Below are positions 27,007 to 39,200 of a stretch of DNA of 64,000 bases, in pieces. Source of the DNA: Promerops cafer (taxonomy: Eukaryota > Chordata > Aves > Passeriformes > Nectariniidae); NCBI GenBank assembly GCA_013398275.1, contig VZSE01002700.1, forward strand, positions 1,158,915-1,222,914, written 5' to 3'. The stretch's first letter is position 1. Each line of letters begins with the position of its first letter. The notes under the pieces are model-generated. The model ran no database searches. It saw only the letters and a list, made by a program, of their open reading frames with translations, and was not told the DNA's origin. A program made the position numbers and the translations under genes.

Positions 27007-30000
27007 GGTGTTCTTACATTTCTAAGAGTCTCTAAAGCTTACATATTGGTTGTGAGAGGGCAATAGAGGATATTCTATGATATTTAGGTGCCTGAAATCC
27101 ACCAAAGTTGTATGTTGAACAGAATTCAGACACTCCAAACATGCCCCCAAAAATCTCAAAATGCAGACTGGCTATGAAATATCAGTATTACCTTAACCTC
27201 AATTTCCTTTTTCTTTTTTATATTTTTTGCTTAACTTCTCTTTTAATAAATACATATTGTTTAAATCTATTTCTATTAAAAGTACAATAAAATATGTATT
27301 TTCAGATATTAAAAATATAGAGCTATTTCACTGTATTTTTGCATAGAAGAACAAATTTTATTGCACGTCTTCATATTTATCAACTTACTTTGGTTAAAGA
27401 ACAACATGACTGCCATGACAGGGCTATATTTTAGAGAGGAGAACAAATGAAATAGGAAATTGAATTCTTCTTGTAGTGGGAGGGGAAATTAAATGAAAAA
27501 GCAGTTGTTAAACATTTTGGGTGACTTGCTGAAAGATTAATAAATTATGTTATTGTGTTCCGAACATACATTTGCCATCTTAATGTCTAAGTGGTTTTCC
27601 AGCTAAAACTTTGGGGCATGTTTGGAGAAAATAAACCATCTGACTTTTGAATGACTCAAACACATAAGTGCTAAGCAACAAAGGTATTACATACTTTGTC
27701 AGTACACGTCACACACGTCAGCCTTCTTCTCTCTAACAGACAGAAACTCAAGATTACCTTTTATGCTTTGTTATTAATCTACCTCATTCTCTTTACATCA
27801 CCAAGCCATAAGTCAGAAATGCTTATTATGAAAGAAGACTACGTTCCTAGTTATTTTTGGTCCTTTGATATGTAAGGATGTGAATGAAGATTCATTTAAA
27901 CTAAGTATTTTATCATAGAGCTTGGCACACCAGTTAGGATTGGTACTGGGGTGAGGCTGGTAATTTTGCTTCTTATTAAAGTTACCCAACACTTCTCATT
28001 ATAAAGCCTGTTTTCAGCTGCATATCACTTTGCCAAACCTTAAATGTTTGGGCTGAAATTTTCCATGCCAGGTGTCTGCCTGAGGCAGAAATATTTCAGG
28101 AAGTTTCATCCAAAATGGTACAGCTGTTTCTGAGAATACGGTTAAAGAAAATTTGTTGTTTAGTGATGTTGAAAAAATACTGGCAACCTTTTCCTGGAGA
28201 AATCCAAGTGTTTTTATGCAGAAAGTAAAAGTTTGAAGTTTGGGGTGACAGGAAAATGGAGAGGGGGAAGCTGACTTTCTGCATAGAAACGTTTGCATTT
28301 AAAATTTTCTAAAGTTAACCTTTTTAACATATTCAGCAGGGATTTGTAGGCTCAGTGTCTTGCACTCTAATCTCTGCAGTCCCTTTACTAGTTTCTCATT
28401 TGCACTTTCTGTGGCTAAGCCCAGCCAACAGGAAATATTACAGAAAGAGACTTAATGAAGCACTTAGGCTACCTAAAGCAGAGCCTAAATTCAGACATTA
28501 TGGTTCCATGAAAGGGGAGTCCTCACTGGGTATGACACAGTTCCTCATTACACTTTCTGCTCACCCAAATGTGCTTGTACTTTCCTGAGGGAAGAGAACT
28601 AGAACTACAGGGGACTGCTGGAGCCTCCCTGGTGACTGTTTCTTCCATCCATGCAAGACATGGACACAAGAAGGGGCACTGAAAAAATTTTGGTGCTGGT
28701 AACTTGGACATGGAAAGCAGGAGCAGCTGGGGCTGTCTGTGGACACTCAGCTACACACTGGCAGGCCACAGGGTGAGAAAAACAGACCTGCCATGGAGCC
28801 TAGGAGGGGATGTGGAGGTGTGGGAAGCATGGGGATATGTGAACTGGAAGCCATGCAAAAAGCAAGGTAAGGAGAACTAGAGGAGAAATCTGTCTAAACT
28901 GGGAGGAATAGGGTGAGGGGGGGAAAAAAACAAGGAAAGGACACAGAATAGGATAAGAGCAGGGAAAAAGCTTGCTGGAGGGAAGGGGTTAGAGGGAGAG
29001 CTGGAAAATCATCCTACATATGGAGAACAGAAGAGGTGGATGATGGAGATTAAGTATAGAGACAGGTCTGGAGCAAGGGGAATCTTGGACTAGATGCCAA
29101 AAGCAGGAAAGAGAGTGGCACACAGGCATGGCAGAGGGCAGCATACTCAGAAGGATGGGATAGAAAGAGCTGTAGGTGCTCAGCAATGTTTTCTTCTGAA
29201 GGAAATCCAGGTCCAGCCTGCAGATGGACTGATGGCTACTGCATTTGACAGTAAAATTCAAAGAGACAGGACATAAACTAAAGTACCATCTCACAACCAA
29301 TCTACTTAATCATTATTAATCACATTCCCTGAGAGTTTTGGTCTCAATGCCAGTCTTCCAGTTTAGGGCTAGCACAAGCCACAGATTGGTGTGTTGTTGC
29401 TATATATGAAGACAACCTTCACAGAGGTAAAAGAATATTTGGTTATATGGGTGCAAATTGTGCTGTGCACACACCCAGAACCAGAGGACGGGCCTTGGTT
29501 CACGTTATTTACTAATATAGACATTGCCTAAAGCTATAACTGTACTGCTGAATGAAACAGGGCCAGGGAATGACTCAAGTACTGAACTGCTGATTGCTCA
29601 TGCAGATTAACAGTTAGCTCAGTCTCCGTTTTGGACTACTAAGCCTAGGAAATATCTGCTTCAGAGTGGTCTTTGGTAGCATGAATGTGAGCAGCTTTGT
29701 GTCACTTCATCTAGGGCACAAATCAGCAGGCTCTTTTACTCGGTGCTTCTTGAAATGAGTCCACTGTCAAAAAATAAAATCAAACAAAAGAAAAAGAGAA
29801 ATTAGTACAACTGAAGTTAGCAAGACTGTTAGAATGTACCACATAAAAATAATTACTGTTTTATAGATTCAATACTATGGTCCTGTTTTGACTAAAATTT
29901 GGATTAAAAATAGGAAGACTTATGAAAATAAGATGTAAAATCAAAGGCAATCATAAGTGTACATTTTAACAGACAAAACCCAGGCTCTATTTTTGCTAGA

Positions 30001-31479
30001 AATGGAGGAAATCAAGGCACATATCAACAGGTATTGTGCAGTGACAAAGTATCCTTTCAGCCCTTGACAGCAAACCACGTGTGACATATTGTCCCAGGTT
30101 TTGTAAATTGTGACCTTAAATTATAGCTAAGGATATCAACACCTGCTTAGCTGATCTTGTATTAAATCCAGGTAGAAGCTGTCAGAACTTCATTGCAGGG
30201 TAGGCAGGCCTATGCAGGAACTGAGGAGTGGCCTGTGCAAGCTTTTATGGCATACTAAATCAGTGTGGAAAATGTTCAGCCCACACTCCTCTTTTTGCCC
30301 ACTGATATGAAGTATGTTTGGAAGATCAAAGGTAATATTAGGGGATGAATACCGATGGGGTTTTTAGTAGATTGGATCTCACAGACCTGGCGAAAAAATA
30401 TATACTGTGTTCCTGAAAGCACAGGTACAGAAAAAAATGCTAGAGGGCATAGAGGAAATGATACATGTCAATACAAATAACTATCACTCTGGGTGAAATT
30501 CCTGTCCATGAACTTCATTAATTTGGTGGTATCTTGCCAGACTGCAAATCCCACCAACAGAAATGTAATAAACAATAAAACAGAGAATTCAGTCACTCTC
30601 TGCTGAGCTGCTCTTCTTCTTTGTTTCCACTATTCCTTTAAGCCATAGTTAAGCTGCATAACTTTATCCTCATCCTGAGCTGTTATCATGAAGTCTCACC
30701 TTATACCATAAGGATAATAGACAAAATGCACAATCTTTTGAAGATTTCAGCAATGCTCAAAAAAAATTAATGCTACATTTAACACAGCTACCAGCCAAGA
30801 TCAGTCATTCAAATATGTAAGTACGAAGCTATACACATTGTGATTCATGAAAGCCACGCCAAACCTAGAATAACCTCTGAAATATATGTGTATCTATTTA
30901 AAATTTGGTGCAAGCTAAGGCTCCCCACTGATCTTCTCTGGAGGAGAATATATACTGGCAGGTAGCAAAGTAAAAGGAAAGTCATGGAGGCTGAGACGAG
31001 AAATACATGTGTTGTTTAGATGACATGCAAAAGAGTCAACTGGTTGCTCCCTTGCTTTCCATGGCTTGCACTTGCAAGGTATGAAGGCTAACAACCATAG
31101 CACAAAATAAAACATATATATCACAGTAATAATGTAAGTGTTTGAAAGTTTACTTTGCCATAGCCCTAAAATAGACTCTTCATAATAAAGTAAATCTATA
31201 ACTTACTAAATATTTCCAGACACCAGGTCCTGACTGCTAAGATTTTCAAAGGAAAATTATGAACATTCTCAGGAAAAACAACACAATGAAAGTTTCGAGA
31301 AATAAGAACTTTTAAACATCAGGCCATTTACCAAAGAGAAAAAGGCCCTTGTGGTTCATCAGGTTTGTTTTCCTGCTGTTGCAGACATCCATACCATAGG
31401 ACATCCATCATGAACTTATGAAGTTGCATTTAGAGAATGTTGGGCTGTTTGTTTGTTTATCTAATCAGTACTGGAGCTT
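27007..31479. other. non-coding sequence, partly purine-rich
   Basis: No gene or repeat family recognised. Between about 28640 and 29280 the + strand is strongly enriched in G and A (GGAGG-, GGAAAG- and GAGAGG-like words), including a G7 run near 28917. This is unlike the surrounding AT-rich sequence. Confidence 0.45.
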
Positions 31480-32340
31480 CAGTATTCTAACAGTTAAAAA
31501 CTTTCTTCTGATTTGCACATATTTCTAGTTATTTTACATGCATCTAGTTTTCGTATGAACATTGGCCCTCATCATAGCTTTTTGCCTTTCTGGCATTAAG
31601 CCCTTAACACATTTAGAGACAGTAATGAAATCCTCATCCCGGTCTCCATTTCAGTAACTTAAATACCATATCTATTCAGTTTCTTGTCAGAAACTGCTTT
31701 TCCCCAGCTATCTTGTCTTTCTTGCCTCCTTGTTTCAGCTTAACATATTTCTAAACATATGGATGGTCAAAACTGTAAGTAATGTGAAGGAGGCCCCACT
31801 GAAACCTCATCTGAGTCTGTATCTCTGATATATTCTGTGTGTCATATGTCTTTTCCAGTACTGGATCACATTGCTGTGATTAATTAGCCCATCCTGCCTT
31901 CCCTCTCGGGAAGACATCTTGCCGATGATAACACGAATTATTAGAATCCTTTTCCTTCAGGTTTTTCAGTCTGTCAGCTCAGCCTGTATCACTTAACTGT
32001 GTTGCCAATGGCTCATTTTGTATCACAGACACTTTATCAACAAAGCACAAATTAAAAGATTAAATAAAACTGCTCTCAAGCATTATATATTTCTTGAGGA
32101 ACCTTTGTAAATACAGTTTTTCCCTTTTCAACTCTACAGGTTTAATTTCCTTAACTGATCCCTCACCAAATTCTTTACTCCTTAATCTCTGAGAGTTTAA
32201 CCACATCCTCCCAAACTTAGTCCACATACCACTGTTCTTATTCCTCTTCCCTGTTTCTTTCTGTGTGTATTTCTCCTCTCTTGCATTCCTTTATCCATAG
32301 ACATGTACCAAAATTAGGTGTTGACTTTCTGCAATTCTAT
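31480..32340 (-). mobile_element. ancient, highly diverged CR1/L3-type LINE relic
   Basis: Read on the + strand, successive phrases follow the antisense of old CR1/L3-type 3' regions: TTAAAAACTTTCTTCTGAT (compare TTAGAAAGTTTTTCCTGAT), AACACATTTAGAGACAGTAA with CCTCATCCCGGTCTCC (compare AACATATTTGAAGACTGTTA with CCCCTCAGTCTTCT), AAACTGTAAGTAATGTG followed by CCACTGAAACCTCATC (compare AACTGGACACAGTACTCCAGCTGAGGCCTCATC), and AATAAAACTGCTCTCAAGC with TTCTTGAGGAACC near 32065-32105. The order is preserved over about 860 bp, but identity is low and no frame survives. Boundaries are approximate. Confidence 0.5.
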
Positions 32341-32417
32341 TTCAGCCTTTTCTCATCATTTTGCAATATATAGTTATTGATTCAGATATTTTGCCCCAAG
32401 TTATTAATACTGAACAG

Positions 32418-32855
32418 TCACAGAATCACAGAACATCCTGAATTGGAAGGCACCCACAAGGATCATCAAAGTCCAGCTCCTGGACCTGCATTGGACAGCC
32501 CCAAGAATCACACCATGTTTTTGACAGTCTTGTTCAAACACTCCTTTGCACTCTGTCAGGTTTGGTGCTGTGACCACTTCCCTGGGGAGGCTGTTCCAGA
32601 GCTTAACCACTCCCTGGGTGAAGAACATTTTCCTGATATCCAACCTAAACCTCCCCTGACACAGCTTCGCGCCATTCCCATGGGTCACCAGGAAGAAGGG
32701 ATAGGTGCCTCCCCTGACCACAATTAGATTCTCCTCACAGTCCCCTCTTCTCCAGGCTGAACAAACCAAGTGACCTCAGCTGCTCTTCATACTTCTCCTT
32801 CACCATCTTAATGGATCTTCTTTCAGTGATCTCTAATAGGTTGATATCCTTGTCT
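32418..32855 (-). mobile_element. CR1 LINE 3' end with partly open ORF2 C-terminus
   Basis: This copy is on the minus strand, so its 3' tail is at 32418 (TCACAGAATCACAGAAC, the ATTCTGTG-type CR1 tail). The adjoining minus-strand frame (32404-32769, 121 aa) reads as the CR1 ORF2 C-terminus, including GNGAKLCQGRFRLDIRKMFF and VVKLWNSLPREVV. These match the CR1 block NGLKLRQGRFRLDIRKNFFT..VVKHWNRLPREVV. The copy is 5'-truncated near 32855, so RT and endonuclease are absent and it cannot be active. The long open stretch suggests it is younger than the CR1 relics at 10510, 14436 and 31480. Confidence 0.9.
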
Positions 32856-33258
32856 ACGTAACTGTTTGTGAGGTGACCATCCTCATCAAGAAACTGGCCA
32901 ATGTAATTTCTGGACTGTCTTTTGCTATTAACGCATTTTTTTAAAAGCTATTTTTGTTGTCCCTCACAGTACTGGCCACACAAATTTTCTCTGCACAGTT
33001 GTGAACATCATCTAACCTCTAAAACGAGCCTTTTCTTTCCTTGATCATCATTACTGTGATGTTACAATGGGAAAGTAACAGGAATGTGAAAAGGTCGTCA
33101 TTTTCTGAGCTAGGAACAGAACTGGAGATGGTGAAAATAATGAAAAATCTATAGTATCACCCTATCCCATCCCTGACTGCAGCAACTAGAATGCCTTAGT
33201 TATGCTGCCTCTATGCTACTCTGTATCTTCTAGAGCTTTGTTTTGGGTTTGGGGTTGG
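32856..33258. other. non-coding sequence between CR1 and the poly-T/N gap
   Basis: No recognised feature in about 400 bp of AT-rich sequence. Confidence 0.5.
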
Positions 33259-33360
33259 TTTTTTTTTTTTTTTTTTTNNNNNNNNNNNNNNNNNNNNNNN
33301 NNNNNNNNNNNNNNNNNNNNNNNNNNNNTTTTGTTTTTTTTTTTTTTTTTTTTTTTTTTT
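33259..33360 (+). repeat. poly-T tract interrupted by a 51-base assembly gap
   Basis: T19 at 33259-33277, then 51 N at 33278-33328, then TTTTG and T27 to 33360. Assemblers commonly leave a gap where a homopolymer could not be resolved. The true length and content of the gap are unknown, and frames running through the N are meaningless. Confidence 0.95.
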
Positions 33361-34895
33361 CTAATTTGGGGATTTATTCATTTACATATTTATTTATTTA
33401 TTGTTGGCTGTTTGGCTTTTGGCAACCTCTAGCTGGCAATAGTTGTCATTCTATTGGCATTTCATCTGCTTAGACTTCATCTATGCAACAAACTAGTGAG
33501 CTATGCTACTCAGGAGAGTAACCACCAGTTTTTCTAGGGGCTACAGAAACACTCAACCATACTACATTTCAGTGATAAACATGGCCGTAATCACTCTATT
33601 CTTTGTCCAAGAAACAGGAATGTGGAATGAAATGCAAAGTTATTAACACAGGATTAATTGTAGAAAACTGCATAATGCAATGCAACATAATAATAAAGTA
33701 AAACAACCCCTAAAGAATACATTTAATCATTTCTATATCCTCCAGTTTATGTGTGATCAGACTTATTTTCAAACTGGGCAAAAAAATCATTCTTTGAGTT
33801 CAATCTCATATGCCAAATTTCAGTCCAGAATGATTTTTTTACAACTAAGTTATAAATCCCTGAAAACAGGGGGAAATAATGGAAACACTGACTACAATAT
33901 CATAAATAAAAGCCTTCCTCTGAAGGATTTCCAAGTATTCCAGTTCATAAGTTTAATGTTTCAATTGAGACTTACACCAAACTTCAAATAATGACACACT
34001 ACAAATTTATACTCTAAGCAGTACAAATAAAGTAAATTTATTCATGATGTATTACTGGTAACTGTTTATGTCCCAGAAGTGAAAAACACTAAGCTCAAAG
34101 GCAGCATGATAGCCTATATCCTGTAAAACCACACATTTATTTCCAAGACTTCACTACAGCCGGAACTCAACCAATGCCATACTCTTACCAGTAAGAATGT
34201 TTCTGTTGTAAAATAAACAGTATATTTTTCATATCACAGGGGGTTTTTTTATGTGCATTTTGCATTTAATTTTTTGTTTCTCCCACAAGATAATTTTGTA
34301 TAAATTTATTCTTTTTTTCTCTTAGCCTTAACCCTCAGAACCAGCTGCTCGATTTGTGTTTTCCTGTGTTTAAAGGACTGTACTTACTGAACAAATACAG
34401 TCATCATGTGGGAGAATTTGTATACTCATTTCTGTTCTGGAATTGCTCTTTTCTCTCAGGTTAAGCAGGGTACATGATCTAGTCACTAGTAAAAGTTTTC
34501 TGAATGTTTTAATTTTCATCCACTACTGCAAGGCAGGTCTTAATAATTAACATGAAGATGCCACTAGTTCTATTGATTTTCAGTAGAGTGGGGGTTAAAT
34601 TTCTCCCTTTTTCTGGTAACATCTAAACCAGTATTGTGTTGATCCTATACTGTTAGCCCTCTATGATTTGGTACTATTCACATTGTGCCCTGCTACTCTT
34701 ACCAGTATCATATTACACTTGGTCCAACTAAAGTAAAAGTAATATGAAGAATTTGCATAAAGATTGCAGCTTTGGGCTTGAAAACAAAAACTCTGAACTA
34801 TTCTGCCTTTGGCAAGACAGTGCTTAAATCTGTCTGTTGTAACAATAAGGCTGCCCTAAGGTGTCAGTAGAGAAAAAGCAGATCAGTTCCCCATA
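33361..34895. other. non-coding sequence without recognised elements
   Basis: AT-rich. It begins with a short TTTA-rich patch (33385-33402) and then holds nothing recognised. Confidence 0.5.
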
Positions 34896-35160
34896 CTACA
34901 TAGAAATATTACAGTCGGAAAAGCTCTCTAAGACCATCAAATCCCACCGTAAACCAGCACCACCATGTTCACCTCTAAGCTGTGTTGCCAAATGCCACAG
35001 CCACACATTTTTTTAACACGTCCACCACTTTCCTGAGTAAGCTGTTTAAATGCCTAACCAGCTTTCACCTAAGAAACGTTTTCTAATATCCAGTCTAAAC
35101 TTCCCCTGGCACAGTTTGAGGCCATTTCCTCTTGTCTTGTCACTTCTTTCTCCTTCTTCA
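34896..35160 (-). mobile_element. CR1 LINE 3' end, different subfamily, diverged
   Basis: On the + strand it reads as the antisense of a CR1 3' region: GTCGGAAAAGCTCTCTAAGA followed by CCATCAAATCCCACC, then a TGTTGCCAAATGCCAC segment, TCCACCACTTTCCTGAGTAA, and TTTTCTAATATCCAGTCTAA with CTTCCCCTGGCACAGTTTGA and GGCCATTTCCTCTTGTC. The order matches CR1 copies of the type GGTTGGAAAAGACC...AAACTTCCCCTGGC..GAGGCC. It is more diverged than the copy at 32418 and belongs to another subfamily. It has lost its tail and is 5'-truncated. Confidence 0.8.
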
Positions 35161-36154
35161 AACACTCACCATGGAGAGAAAGCCAGTTAATTCTGAACAT
35201 CTGTCCTTGACCACTGACAAGACAGGAAACCCAGGGCAACAAGGTGCTAATCATGAGCACTTCAGCTAAATATCTAAAATAGGTGGAGTGACCTTGAGCT
35301 CACTGAACTCAAGTGGGTGATTAGAGAGGCACTAGAGGAGCTTCCGAGGAGTGTCCCAACATTAAGAAGGTATTTCAACTCAGTGGTTAGTCAAACCATG
35401 CTGTAATGACACCTGCCCCATTAGCTTCTCATTACTCTATCTTTCTCTATTTCCATTTCAAGTCCCCACGAACATTCATACTGACATGACTGATTGTCAT
35501 TGTAAGAAAAATGGCTATCTTTATGCTGAAAGGTGTTTCACAACAGCATATTTGGAAATCGACTGAAGTGGTCTGAATGGAACTCCAGTGTACTTGGAGT
35601 CAGCTGGAGTTTTTTTCCCATGTCTTTTCCCTTCAGCATTTCAAAATTAAATATAACCATTTTTCCCTTGAGATGTACAATAATCCTTTATTGTTATTCA
35701 TTGCCTTTTATCAGGATCTTCAAGCAGTGTAAAGAAATCAGCATTTTCTAACATTTTTGAGGTATGCAGGTAGGATTTTCAGAACTCTGGCAGATATCTT
35801 TCATGCTTATTTTTAGAGGAGTAACTACCCTATGTTTTTGACTTGGCCATCTGTCTTAGGTCATCACCAATATTGCATAACAACAGAACAGGATATGAAT
35901 CTGTGCCTCAACTGTCAAATTTACAGCTCAGTTTATTAAGGAGCACATACCTTCATTGCAATTTAATCTAGTATTCTGTACAGCAAACCATGGAGACTGA
36001 CACATGGCTCATATCCTATCCTTCCTTGCCTCCCGTTGGGGAAGTAATCCTTTGAAAAGAGATAGCAAAGACATCTGGGTGCTGTAATGTTTTAAGCTAC
36101 AACAGCTAAATCTGCCAGTACTTAATCTCCCAGTGCCCACATTGAGTTTGATGA
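35161..36154. other. non-coding sequence without recognised elements
   Basis: About 1 kb with no recognised gene or repeat. Confidence 0.5.
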
Positions 36155-36245
36155 GGTTTGGATTAGCCCTTAAATAAGGAAACTACAGTACAGGGAATTT
36201 ATTTGATCGGTCTGAGGTCACACAGAAACTGATGTAAAACAAAGG
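36155..36245 (-). repeat. MIR/CORE-SINE-like remnant
   Basis: On the + strand AATAAGGAAACTACAGTACA, then GGGAATTTATTTGATCGGTC, then TGAGGTCACACAGAAACTG follow the antisense MIR phrase ATGAGGAAACTGAGGCACAG..AGGTTAAGTGACTTGCCCAAGGTCACACAGC in order and spacing. It would be an old SINE relic from before the main avian CR1 wave. Its flanks fade into unique sequence. Confidence 0.55.
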
Positions 36246-39200
36246 AAGAATTGCCAGTATAAGAAATTGCAAAGGTAGTAGTTAAGCAACTATTTACTTT
36301 CCAACCATATGAAGAGAACATTTCCTAAGAAGTATAATATTTTTACTGACATGGATTTTTTTTTTTTTTTTTAATACACACAAAGGTAAACTTTGCCCCT
36401 TAGTTAATAGGATCACTAGCAAAGTCATTGAGTTAACCACACATATATATCCCTTTTTTTTCAAACACAGAGAAGTTATGTGCAGCAAGGAAAGGGTAAA
36501 AATCACAGCTGATTTTGGCCAAGGTTTAAACTTCTAACTGAAAGCTGAAGCACTGAAACCTACCCTTTCACAAAAATTTATCTTCTGCAACAAAAGCAAA
36601 ATTCTCCACTTTTAGCACTACGCCCTTCTCAAGTCATTTATAGAGTAAACATACCTTACTAAATTTCTGCTAAAACTATTTGCATTCAAAATATACATAT
36701 TTCATTCTAAATTAAGCCAAATGCTGCTGGTGATTTAAAAAAAAGTTCTTCCTCCAGCATTGAAATAGATCAAAGCGAATGTTCTTGTATGTAAATGACT
36801 GTAGAGTTGCTTTTTCTCCAGCTGATCATTCCTTCCTATGTAGATCTGATGTTCTGCTTCTGAGAATAGAACTTATTAACAACACTAAAGAGAAAAAAAA
36901 AAAGACATCTTTCAGCAAGAGCCTCCTCTTTGCCAAACATCTCAGGGTTTGTCTCCAAGGACTTTAAAAGAAAGGAAAGAATGAAGAACGGAAACCATAA
37001 AGCATGCGTTACTGCTATCATCTAATTGCTGAATGAATAGCACAGTTGTTTAGTCTGATTGCACTAAGCTAGTTATCCACTGCAAGCCTCATTGACAAAA
37101 AGGGAATCTACACAAATTATAGGGAAATTCTAGCACTAAAGGAATGTTTTGGTTCAGAGGTTTGCAGTGACTATTGGCTTTGGTTGCTGGCACAGTTTGC
37201 CTTTGCCATATGAACTCTGTTGGGCTGGGTCAGCCCAAAGCTTTCCAAAAAGCCTGAGAAGAGGACAGACTTCCTTGTCATCTGTATCCCATAAATAAAT
37301 TAAAGTGATGTTCTCCAGTTAGAGTTTGTTTCTTGGCAGGCTAATCTGCAATCAGAGAAAGAAAAGCTCTTCATTTGTGGACTCTAACTAAAGGAAGGAA
37401 GTTTTTGTATGTGTATTCACCAGAGACCAAAATATTAAAAAGTGGAAGAGGAAAAACATATGTTGCAGTCCCCCAAAAAATAAGTGGATAAAAAATTGCA
37501 TTAGAAACATGCCCTCAGTTGACAATGTTCTAAAACAAAGCCTTCCTTTAAAAGGAGCAGGCAAAATAGTTTCACCACTACCACGTTATTACGGCTTAAG
37601 AACAGGTTTTTCAGGCACTTTTTTTCCCCCAAATTTATACCTTCTATACAGAAATAGCAAAGAAATGAAACAAGCTTTATATGCCAGGTTCCAGTGGGCT
37701 TTTATTCTCCCTCTTATCATATTGCAAAAATGTACGTATGCAGAATGACAGGGATATGGATCACACTTCCCTGCTATTTTTATGACATAACACCAAGAAG
37801 TAATTGCAGCACGTATGAGCAGTGACATGAGTATATTCAGCACACTTTTCTGAATACTCTATTTCTGTCAGAAAAGACATTGCAGCACACAGCAGCTACA
37901 CTTCTCCTCTTGCAGCCTACTGCAAAACTCCATCAGACTCTCTTTCCATGTAACTTCCAGCACTCAGGCTCGTCTCACATTCTCAGACAATTTTTTTCAA
38001 ATTGTCTTGCACTTCTTGTATTACTGAGGTGAACTTTCTATAGCTATTAATTCCTTATTAGTTAAATAGCTAAATCTCTATGAAACCTTATTATACCCAC
38101 CAAAATAAAGAGATTTTTTTTTTTTTCTACACTAAATAATTACAAAATAGAATTAAAGTAGGAACATGGTAAGATGCTGTAGTTAGAGACAGCATTTTTC
38201 TAGATGGGCTTCTGTGAGTCTCTGATATTTGTAGAAAGCACTAACACTCTGCTCCCAGGTCACACACTTCCCTGTTCTGGGGACACCCTTTGCCTGGCCC
38301 TTCTCTCCATTGTCCAAAACAGTGATACCTGTGTTACAGATGCTGCAGATGGGCAGGTGAGACAGGGGCTTCACTAAATGAGTCACACAAAACAAGTAAC
38401 AGAAATGCTTAATGGTTATTGACTTATAATGCCAAAATAATCTTCATCTAGCATGACTTCCTCTGTCTGAAAAATGAGTATAAGCTTTACCAATAAAAGA
38501 CCTGTTTAGCTGCAGCTCCAGCAAAGCCACAGCAGCCACACCAACAAGCCATTCTACATACCAGCAAGCTTTGAGAGCTGTTTCTCTTGACATCTGTATC
38601 AACCATTGTAACATACCTCTAGGGATAAGTATTATTTGAATACTAGCTGCATCATATTTGGAAATGTTTTATCATCTCAAATTTGGAGCCTCTTTAAACT
38701 ACATTAAAAAATGCATTAAAGAAAACTGAGGATTAAATCAAATTTAGATCCTATTAAATTCAAGATAATGGAAAATGAACTACTGGCTTTACTCAGATCC
38801 CAATGAGACCACAGATGTCTCATTTTCTTTCCAAACTCTATTGTTAAAAAAAATTAGTTTCTCTTTTTTCCCACAAACCAGAAATAACAATCAAAGTATA
38901 ATGATTATAACCAGGAACTGACTTTATGAACACAATGAATATACAACTACAGAATTATACTTTCCTATGTTTCCATTTACTGGCTTTGCCAGGTATATTC
39001 ATGTCAGTTCTCCTCTTTATATCCAGTTGAGACAACTCTAATTTAAATATTTATATCCACCAGAATCTTTTTATGTAAATTGTTTGTCTTTGAAATTACC
39101 TAGTTCATTCAAACAGAGTTTCAATGAGATAGGAAAGCATGGCTGTGAAGGGTCAGGTATGGAAATTGAAAGCAATTAGCTGGAGGTGCTGGCTTTCCAA

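Noticed and set aside
33202..33473. Two frames containing X residues
   Set aside because: They run through the N gap and poly-T and have no meaning.
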